Shown here in pieces: positions 1-9,800 of a stretch of DNA of 42,378 nt (position 1 is its first letter; each line of letters begins with the position of its first letter). Below the pieces are notes generated by a model, which saw only the letters and a program-made list of their open reading frames with translations, ran no database searches and had not been told where the DNA came from. Source of the stretch: Phoronis australis (Eukaryota; Phoronida; Phoronidae); contig NMRA01001151.1 in the NCBI GenBank assembly GCA_002633005.1, positions 1 through 42,378 on the forward strand, read 5' to 3'. The position numbers were made by a program, and so were the translations under genes.

Positions 1-1075
1 AAACAATTCTGACTTCCGTCTGTTTACCGCGTGTTTGATGTGTGCTGACTGCTGTGGTGGCAAATACACTGATTTCGCAACATAAACTTTACAGTTGTGA
101 ACCAAATGTATTAAATCTAAGAAAACTGTTAGTAGTTTAAAGTTTGAAAGTGAAGTTTGAATTGAATTTCGGGCGAATTGTTACGCCTGACTTTGATACT
201 TGCAGTGGTGACTTCTTCGCAGATTGTTAAACACAATCTGAGGTCACGTTGTTGACCTGAAGGACGTTAAATCAAGAACTATATTGATTAAAATTAACAG
301 GACAGTTACAAATACAATTCAAATCAGGAATTGTGCATTACGTGGCATTTACTCTGTGGGGTTGAAAATGTTAAAGTCGATGTGAGTGCTCAATGCTTAC
401 TCTCGAGCTCCGAATAACCCTTAATATATGTTTAGTTATTTTGAAATCGTTTTCTGGTGAAGCTTATTCTGGTCTACATCTATTAATTTTCTATGCTTTT
501 TCCCCTGTGAACAATTATTTGGCTGACAAGTTGGCCATTTTGTATTCATTTTTGCTGAACCCTTTCATGCTTCAAAGTTAAGAGTCTGAACCAAAACCGT
601 GGAACCTGCCTGACTCCATGCACCGGCCGAAGCCATCCATTTCAGCCTCTTTATTTTTAGACTGAATGAAAGTCCTGAATATTTTGCCCAAAAATGATAA
701 TTTCCTTGGTTCTTATGTCTAAAAGTAGTATCCGTGAATCAGTTGAATTCTTCAAAACAAATGGTTTTGCCAAGTTTTTATGCAAACAAAATGTGACAAC
801 CGATAAGTAAATAAAGATTTAAAGGTCCGATGACATGGAGTAATGTTTAAACAACAGTAGCAAAATCTTTGGTTTTACTGAAGTTAGATTAAAGTCCATC
901 GCCGTGATCGAAGAGTTGGATATCTATGTGTTCGGGGTGAACTTGCCGAGGGCCTAATTTGTTGGTTCTGACCTACACCCTAGAAGTCATACATCGATAT
1001 AACCTGATTGAATTCTTTTTCATTTTATATTGGAACATTTTGTAATAATTTTATCTCATCTAACCTGAATTGTAG
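1..1075. other. Left flank, no recognisable gene
   Basis: I see no convincing exon, RNA gene or transposon end in this AT-rich stretch. Short open frames here lack coding character. The region probably holds intron or upstream sequence of the DDX19-like gene, whose first coding exon is not identified and may lie outside the window. Confidence 0.4.
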
Positions 1076-1171
1076 GTTGAAAATTTAAACATTTCCCAGC
1101 CCGGTGGTGGAGCCATACCCAAGCGACCTCCAGTGACAGGACGTGGAGACGCCCCCTCTCCAACAGTATAG
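1076..1171 (+). CDS. Candidate coding exon, possibly DDX19 N-terminal linker
   Basis: After a plausible acceptor (ending in TTGTAG at 1075) the frame GTT GAA AAT reads a Gly/Pro-rich peptide starting VENLNISQPGGG and containing IPKRPP, ending at TAG 1169-1171. VENLNIS sits where DDX19 proteins have a short Leu/Ser-rich stretch before a disordered linker, so this may be the missing N-terminal exon. However, the next secure exon needs a preceding exon ending in phase 1. That would require a donor inside this segment (for example before GTGGTG at about 1104) or an extra exon in between. It could equally be the last exon of an upstream gene or chance. The assignment is an inference from position and a few residues. 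Confidence 0.3.
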   Translation, partial: VENLNISQPGGGAIPKRPPVTGRGDAPSPTV

Positions 1172-1926
1172 GAGCAGCAGCAGCAGCAACTGCGGTAGAT
1201 AATGGCGGGTGGGAAGAAGCTCAAGCTACTAGTTCCTGCTGTTTAAAAGAGGCTGTGAAAAAAGACATTAAGGTGTTTACTGGCTTCCATGAAGCTTGTG
1301 TCTGGGCTCTCTCACTACGATATTTCTTCTTTTTTGTCTGGGGTAATAGTGTTTTTTTTTCAGAAAAATAGAAGCTTCTGTGTAGTTTTAATGGCCAATA
1401 GTCTGACATAACATGCGTATATTTTGACAATCTGTTTGATGCATGTTATTCAGTGGAGAAAACTGGTTCTCAAAATTCAGACTATTACGTTTTAATGAAC
1501 AGTAAGTTCAGGTGTTGTGGGTATTGTGGTCTGCATTCGTGATGGACTTGTCTTTGTCGCTTGTTAGTTTTGGGCTTTTAAAAAAGTGCTAACATCGTGG
1601 ATAAATACCAACTGCAAAACACGACATTGGGTGGAAAATAATAATAATTCTCAGGTGCGCTATCATACGCAGCTCTGGAATTTAATAACGTGTTACTTTC
1701 TCTGATGGCAATCTTTCGGCTGGTCATCTGGAAATGGCAGATTTAATATTCAGTGCCTGCTGAAATTCTAATTTGAAGGTAACTCTGTATTTGGTAACTT
1801 TGTCAAGTTAACGTAATGTTACTTGTCTGTTCCACTGCTTGATGGGTACTGTAGAATATTTTCAGGTAATGAAATAACCCCTTGTTAAGAATGACAGTCA
1901 CAAACACATTTAAGTGTAAGAAGGCA

Positions 1927-3432
1927 TACCGTATTCACCGTAATAACCGCCCTGGGCACTTAGAAAAGTTTGTTTCAGGGGAGCGCTTATTATAACCCAA
2001 GGCCGTTGAAACCCGGTCTCCGAAACGGGTGAAATCGGAAGCTATGATTCATCATATTTACGCTCTGTGGCGCATCTGTAACATATGTAGGACTTCCTAC
2101 AAAACTGTGGTGCATTGCTATCAAACTTTGCTGCTAAAGTACAATCATTTTACAGAAAATTGTGCTGAAATCCCAGGGCGAAAACTCACCGACTGTATGC
2201 CTCGCAATCGTCGATGTGGCGACTTGAATGCTTGAATAAAAATACAGTTTCGACTCGAGCAAATTACCTGAAATCCTCCTTGAGTTTTCCAAGTAGCATC
2301 CCTAAGATTTTTAAGTTCCCGTGGAGTCGGGATCGTGGCAGGTTTAAGTACAGATCTGTGCTACATCATGCCATCTACATGTATGATCGGCAACATGAGA
2401 AAAATGTCTGGACGAATACACATGTTGTTGTCACGTGACGTTTGTTTTGAAGTTGTCTGCGTTTGTGAGTAAGCGGGTGCGTGCGTGTCACCAGAGTTCA
2501 TTTGCCAGAGCAGAGTCCGTCTTTTAGCCATAGCCACACAATCAAACGATCTAGATGTGCATTGTGTCTAAAGAAATTTGCACAAGCAGTAGGCCTAAAC
2601 CAGAGCGTGTTTCATTCAGGGCATGCCGGTCTCATGTGCTAAAAACGTTCGACATTTGTCTCGGTAAGACCATAGTAGTAGCTGTGTGGCTGGAGGTGTA
2701 CGTGACTATCTGACAGTTATTTTTCGGTGTCAAGGTGTGTAAGCATTCACTGTCAGTGGTCATTTTGTTGGATATTTGGCTTAAAAACACCAATTATGAT
2801 TAATCAAACAATTCATCTTAAAAATAACGCAAACATTTTTTATAGTATGAGAAACTGTCGGAAATTAGTGCCAATATTCATTTCTTGCCGATGCTGTGCT
2901 ACCTGTTTCATGACTGGATAGTTCCCGACTAATGTCTTTGATGACAGGTTCATGTATGTAGCTCGCGCTTCCTGGCCACGTGCTTTTAACACTGGCCAGT
3001 CTTCGATTCGCGGTTTTCACGTGTAAGCCTACAAAGAAATTTGGATTCCTGTTGAAATCAGGAAATATCTACAAAGCAATCCCGTAGACAAGTACACTAC
3101 TTCTGTTCTGAAAGGCCAGACCATTGGTCTTCGCAATATCGGCAGAACTTTTGTGTTCGTTTTGAGGCATGGCGGAAGTTTGAAGTGTATAGTCACGGCT
3201 GAATACCGACATAGCGGCGAGGCTCGTGGTCTACAAATTCTGCGCACAATGATTTTTTTCAGGGCTGTCGGATATTATTGATAAATTGAAGACCTAACTG
3301 TAGAATTTTAGGACTTAGGTAAGGCATATTTTGCAGGTACACGTTCATGGACTGGGCGCTTATTTTAGCAAAGTCTGAAAATGTGGGGGGGGCGCTTATA
3401 GGGGCATGTGCAGTTATTACGGCGAATACGGT
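1927..3432. mobile_element. 1.5 kb TIR DNA transposon (non-autonomous)
   Basis: The left end reads ACCGTATTCACCGTAATAAC and the right end, reverse-complemented, reads ACCGTATTCGCCGTAATAAC, a 20-bp terminal inverted repeat with one mismatch. Just inside each end are related G/C-rich strings about a CGCTTATT motif (near 1983 and 3356). The element lies upstream of the first secure DDX19 exon. No intact transposase is present. An 84-codon open stretch at 3027-3278 may be a coding remnant. No clear target-site duplication is visible, so the superfamily is not assigned. Confidence 0.75.
3027..3278 (+). pseudogene. Open-frame remnant inside the TIR element
   Basis: The frame is open for 84 codons between TAA at 3024 and TGA at 3279, has no obvious start, and includes the peptide VEIRKYLQSNPVDKY and later HGGSLKCIVTAEYRHSGEA. 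Composition looks protein-like rather than random, but I recognise no family. It lies near the right end of the 1927-3432 element, so it is most simply a fossil of that element's own protein. It could also be chance. Confidence 0.3.
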
Positions 3433-3622
3433 TGTATTGTATTCTAAGTATAAAGAGTGTCAAAACTTTTTGTCTTACATGTCTGTAGAATAGAGTACAA
3501 TGAATTGCACTGGTTGTTAGACCTACGTTTATTATCTTGTTCCAGTCGTATGTTTCGCCAATGGGAATTGAATGCTTCTTCCACTTTCGGTTTGCTAGAA
3601 TATTTTATCTGCTTTGAGCTTA

Positions 3623-3697
3623 TCATTGTTTTCTCTGTCTCAGTGCTTCATTGTTTTCTCTGTCTCAGCGCTTCATTGTTTTTTCTGTCTCAGCGCT
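3623..3697 (+). repeat. Three tandem 25-bp copies of a splice-acceptor unit
   Basis: Units 3623-3647, 3648-3672 and 3673-3697 are nearly identical. Each contains TCATTG, a pyrimidine run and CTGTCTCAG followed by TGCT or CGCT. The third CAG (3691-3693) is the acceptor of the DDX19 exon starting at 3694. The upstream copies give two more acceptors at 3643 and 3668. Since 25 is not a multiple of three, use of an upstream copy would add 25 or 50 nt and change frame. Confidence 0.9.
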
Positions 3698-3832
3698 CTC
3701 GCCCGAAGAGATTTCGTTGCTGCAGAAGGCACTGCACAAGAAACTGGTGACAACCAAAGCAGATCTTGAGGTGTTACAAAAGGACCCCAACTCACCGCTC
3801 TATTCTGTCAAGAGCTTTGAGAAACTCAGTCT
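3694..3832 (+). CDS. DDX19: DDX19 exon: N-terminal helix and [12 protein letters not shown] segment
   Basis: It opens with two bases of a split codon, then [10 protein letters not shown], a probable amphipathic helix equivalent to the regulatory helix that precedes the core in DDX19. It continues with [19 protein letters not shown], which is almost diagnostic for the DDX19 family. The donor is CT|GTAAGT (phase 2). The acceptor is the third unit of a triplicated acceptor repeat. Confidence 0.93.
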
Positions 3833-6800
3833 GTAAGTGGCCCTGTATTACAGCTGGTGCCTAGTTACGTTTATGTTTGAGAACGTTCAGTAGCTTAGTG
3901 ATTAAAGCGTGACGTGCATGTCCATGAGTTTGTGGAGACATTGATGCTTGCCTGGTTAAAGATGGACAAAAATAATTGTCAAAATGCCTTTTGATTTTTC
4001 AAGGGCTTCCAGATTTCTACCAGTCACCATCGGACAAAAGTTCTGAAAAATTGTGGGCATTCAAGATAACGATAGTAGATTAAGAAGAGTATTTAATTTG
4101 CTGCTGCAACTATTTCAATAGAATGATAATAAATTTCTGGCTGTATTGTGTTCGAATTTAGTGAGATTTTATCGTACCTAAAACATAGGGTGTTTAATAA
4201 TCTATGGTAAAATCTCATAATTTCAGAAAAATGTGATTCCCAAAATTGGTCTGTTTTAGCTTTTCAAACAGTTTCAACATTTATAGACTTGCTGTGAATT
4301 CCCAAAATTCCACAAAATATTGTCCATTGGTAGCTATGGAATCGAGCTCAAATGTATGTGGTGGAGCTGTCCATCATTTGCAGTGAAAAAGGAGAAAATA
4401 ATATTTTGCTTGTCCGCCATTTTGCATCCCAGAGTGGCGAGATTTTACCCTAGTTTCTTTTCTCTTCTTTATGAGTACACGCCCATTGCCGCAGCAGTTG
4501 CTTCGTATCTCACAAAAGAAATGTGTGGCATCAGTTTGTCTTATTGAATAGTTATACATACTGCAGTCACTAGGTTGCCTTGGTTACTGTCAATTTTCAT
4601 CAGTTTTACGGTCTTTGTGATGAAACCGTACTTGATATAATTTTTGTATCAATGACGATGTACCAGCATGTCCCCCTTTCAACACCGCAGACCGTTTAAA
4701 CGGTCTCTGAAACTTGCATCCATTCAACACCGTGAACTGCTTTATCGGTGTAATGACATGCCAAACTTCAAGCAACAACATATTTGATTGGTTGATTAGG
4801 GGAATTCTTTTGTGTACATCACAAATTTAAATATAGACTTACCTTCATTTCTAACAGCTTTTCTGATTCGTTGCTGAGATGTAACGTGAGTTATTGAAGG
4901 GGTTTTCCAAGAATTTAGATTGACAAAATGTCTGTCGACGGCGATTCAGACGTAGACTTTTCAAATGATGAAAATAATTTGTATGCTTTCTACTTAATTA
5001 ATATATAAGATAACCCAAAAAGGAATTCTTATGTATCTGGCCAGAGTTTGTTGACTATTACGACAAAGAAGTTGAATTTCATGGCTTTGAAGCGGAGAAA
5101 AACTTAGTTTACAGTTCGCGAATTTCGCAATTGGGTCAAACAAACGCCATTGAACTCCGACAACTTCGCAAGTTTTCTGAACATGTGGAGTCATCTAGAG
5201 TGTATCATGGTTCTGATAAGCAAGTTGAGTACTTTCAAAATTTCTATATCGATGAAATATTGGGTGAAATTGTCAGGGTAATTAATTTGAACGCCTAAAC
5301 GAAGCGCGAGTCACAACCGCAAGTGGACAAATTTGAATCGTTGAACTTAACGATCGCCGAATTTAAGTCACTCTCTTTATGGCCTTCAATAAATAGAAGA
5401 TGTGAAATATGATCGAAAATGTATCTTAAGAAATGGTACTGAAGAATATTGACGACACTGTTACTCGTGAATCATTTTTATTCAGTTAAACGATACATTG
5501 AATTGGCAAATTGGCAAACAAACACCGGCATTTCAGTTGTTACTTACCTGCATCACCTGAGAGAGGGATAGACTTTTTAATTTTGGTGAAATTGTCGATA
5601 AAGTTCATTCTGTTCTCTACATTTTGGTGTGTCTCACTTTGAAATTCAATGATAAAGGGATTGTTTATGAAATTTTGAAAACAAGCACCTCAGTTCAGCC
5701 CATGTGTGCAAAGTTACTTGGGGTTCAGGGACACAATGGCTGACAGTTACTTGGAGGTGAAAGAGTTAACGCTAATTGAGATCTCTGCTTTGTGCACTTG
5801 ATATTCCAAATGTTTGTGGTATTCTTTGCAGGAAAAGGGAACTTTTAGACGGTATTTATGACATGGGCTTTAATGCACCTTCGAAGATCCAGGAAACAGC
5901 TTTACCAGCTCTACTAGCCGATCCGTAAGTACGAGGCATTTACCGAGCATTGAGTTGATGACCTGAAATCAGCATTGGTCAAGGTTTTTGAGCATACGGT
6001 AGTTCGTGTTTGTGGACACTTTCAATGAGGAATTATTCTAAAACTTTTAGAATATGTTGTCTGATGTAAACATTGTCAGGGCTTGGAATTTTCCGCGCGG
6101 AAACGCGGATTTCTGCTTTTTTCAAATGTTCTGTCCGCGTATTTTATTATATTTCCGCGTAAAAAAAATCGGATTTGATATAAAATTTCCGCGGCAAATT
6201 TCTTTCTTACCGCCGCGTTGCAGACGACTTTCACCTCAAAAAGCGGAAGTTGCTCTTTATGTTTCGGAGGAACGTAAACTGTCAACATTGCCGGGGCATC
6301 TGGGATAGCGTGGTGGATTTCCTCAATGGCGGCTCGTGTGATTGTAAACCGCGGTGACAAATACTACTCTGTAGCCAAAAATGTTTGGAGGCGGGAGTGG
6401 CGGACGAGCTAAGACAGACGCAGACGCACGCTTCCGGAGGTGGTACCGTTTTTTTTTTTTTTTAGTCCTCTCAATTTTTGTCGGCAAAGGCCCACACCGA
6501 CAGTTTCAAGGCTGGCTGCGCGCATGTTTCGGGCCATATAAAAATTTCCGCGTTTTCCGCCATTGGTCATTCCAAGCCCTGATTGTCCAGTGCAGATTCG
6601 TGAGCTCTTTTTGCAGATATGTTTTTGTTAAAGACGCGAGTAGGACTTCCGTAGCAAGAAACATTTCTTTGTTGTGTATCATATCACGGTCTAATATTTA
6701 CCTTAGTGGCTTTTACCATAATTTAGAAAAGAACCTCCTAAAAGCAGTTTCAACCTTTTATCATGCTGAAAAGTTTGAAAATTTATTGAAAAATCTGCAA

Positions 6801-9800
6801 CCCTGTTGTGCAAAATACTCACATCCAGTGTTTGTGAGGTAAACATGTCTGCTTATAAGAGGTGATCTCTCTTCTGCCACAAACAAACCATCTTCTGGTA
6901 CCTAAGGGGAGCGTCATCTGATGTTCACTGGACGAACATTAAACCTATTCAGAATGGAGCCTCGTATCGGAAATGGTTTCCAATCAATTGATTCTGAATA
7001 AAATTTCTGATGCCCAACGTTAGTATAAAGGAATGTCACCTTGCCACTCTCACCCCTGCAGGGACTGGCATCAGTTATGTTGTGCCTATCTGCTGTTTTC
7101 CAGACCACAGAATATGATTGCACAGTCGCAGAGTGGAACTGGAAAAACAGCAGCGTTTGTCCTGACCATGCTGAGTAGAGTCGACACTTCACTGCCGTAC
7201 ACTCAGGTAGTGTTTATTGAATGAGGGAACCTCGTATATTCAGTTGAGGTTATGTTGGAAGTTACCGTCAAGTCTGTGTATTTAGTCATGTATGTATAAC
7301 ACTAGGTTTTAACTACTAAGGTAAAAGTATGTTTTATGAAAGCGGAAAGTTGTAGAATTTGAATTTTGCTTTCACAATTTGGCATTAACTGGGGCACGGG
7401 ACCATGTGTTTTTAGTAAAATTTTGCAAAACAGCGGTGTTACAAGTATGACCAAATTCTGTTTGATGTAAATGTTACTGGTTAAATCTCAAAAACTCTTA
7501 CTGTTTTCTTCATTATCATATTGTTTTTGTCTTCGACTTAAGATTTTTTCATGAAAATCTTAAAAGTGCTATTTTTGACTGTTCGCTCATGGCAAAGTGG
7601 AACAATACAGAAACAAGTCCACTCAGCATTTTGGAGAACAATGCACAGAGCATTCATTTGGTATCTGAAAGTTTCAAATAACTCCAATCAACCATTTCCG
7701 AGATGTGATGTTCTGTCCCAACTTTGGACATTTTTCTAGTGTCCTACACACTTTTAAATGCTTTTACTGACTTAGCTATGTTCAGTGTTGATTAATGAGG
7801 ATATAATGTATTTGGATGTTACCATGTAATGTTCCGTTTTCTTTTCTTACGGGCGGGTGGGTGGCTGTGTGCGTTGGCGCATGTGAGTAGTCAGTTCATC
7901 GTTTTTTCTGTTTCTGTATCAGGTGATCATGGCCTGTTTTTAGGGAATAAATTGATGTATTCGATTTATACATTAAACAATTCCTCATTTCCCTGAAGTC
8001 TAACTAGTCACCACTTTTGTTTTATGTGGAAGTTGCTATTCATCTTTCAGTGTCTGTGCCTTGCTCCGACGTATGAGCTGGCTCTGCAGATTGGTGATAA
8101 TACAACCAAGATGGCAAAACACATGAAAGACGTCAAAATCGGCTTCGCTGTGCGCGGCGGAGAACGAGGTAGGTATTTGGTTTAACCACATTTACTCAAA
8201 AGTAAGAATTATTAGTCCTCTTATGTGCCATGTTACATTATGCGATTTATAGTTAAGTCGAAGCCCTGTCGGGGCAGACATCTTTTCAGACTGAACTATA
8301 GGTCACATGATGTGACCAACATGCAGTGTTTGTGAAGACTAATAATTCTTACCTATACGATATCAACGCGCTGATTGATAACAACACTTATTTACATGTT
8401 CACTCATGCTTTGTGATCAGGACATGTTTGCGAAGACTTGAAGTTCCTGTAGTTCATGGAAAGCCTGAAATGACAAAGAATGGATTCCAAGCATAGAAAA
8501 AAAATAGGTAAAAACTGTCAGATATAAATGAAAAGTCTTCCTGTTCCAAGATGTATTGAGAGTTCATGCTCTTCTATTATGTGCAAATTAAAACAAAACT
8601 TCAAGTGATTGTTTTTATTATGTCTGTCTCCATTTCATCAACTTCAGGAAAGAAATGCTTACGGGAATTCTTCAGTTATTGTGTGTTGAAATAATTTTTG
8701 GAAATTGACCTTCACTCAATTTTAAAGACTGACCTTTGCACAACTAGTAGTCTGAAGTGTTGTTGTGCAGAGCCATCTCTCTGACATTTGTGGTTAAGAA
8801 ATTACACCAAATAAAATTCCTCTGTTTTACTGTTCTGTGTACTAAATAAATGAAGTAATGTCAATTTAAAATAAATGAAGAACTGACATGTACTAGTCAG
8901 TCGATTTTCCACTGACAAAAAGCATTCAATTGCTGTTCTTATACATTCGCATTATGCGTTTCGTGTTCTATCTACAGTTGAGCGAGGTTGTCCTGTTTCA
9001 TACCACATTGTGATTGGCACGCCAGGCNATTGATTCTGAATAAAATTTCTGATGCCCAACGTTAGTATAAAGGAATGCCACCTTGCCACTCTCACCCCTG
9101 CAGGGACTGACATCAGTTATGTTGTGCTTATCTGCTGTTTTCCAGACCACAGAATATGATTGCACAGTCGCAGAGTGGAACTGGAAAAACAGCAGCGTTT
9201 GTCCTGACCATGCTGAGTAGAGTCGACACTTCATTGCCTTACACTCAGGTAGTGTTTATTGAATGAGGGAACCTCGTATATTCAGTTGAGGTTATGTATG
9301 ACGTTACCGTCAAATCTGTGTATTTAGTCATGTATGTATAAAACTAGGTTTTAACTACTAACAAGGTAAAAGTATATATATTATGAAAGCGTAAAGTTGT
9401 AGAATTTGAATTTTACTTTCAAAATTTGGCATTAACTGGGGCACGGGACCATGTGTTTTTAGTAAAATTTTGCAAGAAAAAGAAGGTGCATTGATAGCGA
9501 AACAGCGGTATTACAAGTATGACCAAATTCCGTTTGATGTAATTGTTACTGGTTAAATCTCAAAAACCTGTTTTACTGTTTTCTTCATTATCATATTGTT
9601 TTTGTTTTTGTCTTCGACTTGAGATTTTTTCATGAAAATCTTAAAAGTGCTATTTTTGACTGTTCGCTCATGGCAAAGTGGAACAATACAGAAACAATTC
9701 CACTCAGCATTTTGGAGAACAATGCACAGAGCATTCATTTGGTATCTGAAAGTTTCAAATAACTCCGATCAACCATTTCCGAGATGTGATGTTCTGTCCC

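Larger units (their letters stand above)
6987..9027 (+). repeat. Allelic copy A of a DDX19 segment (truncated at N 9028)
   Basis: This 2.04 kb block is repeated as 9029-11228 with small indels and substitutions. It contains DDX19 exons 7104-7206 and 8051-8168 and the first 50 bases of the DEAD exon, which stops abruptly at the single N. Between the two copies, the two complete exons show three differences, all silent. This supports two alleles placed end to end rather than a working duplication. Confidence 0.88.

Noticed and set aside
1165-1380. Frame with an Ala run (from GCA repeats) extending to about 1375
   Set aside because: No ATG, no acceptor in that frame, and the Ala run is only the translation of a short GCA repeat.
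6076-6360. 94-codon minus-strand frame
   Set aside because: It lies almost wholly within the hAT-like element's repeated ends and has no recognisable domain.
6381-6842. 153-codon plus-strand open frame
   Set aside because: It starts inside the 6077-6581 element, runs over its right end into plain intron, includes a poly-T-encoded Phe run and matches no family.
7104-9248. A helicase with duplicated Walker A exons
   Set aside because: The second copy follows a single N, the exonic differences are silent only, and an exon is cut at the N, so an assembly join explains it better.
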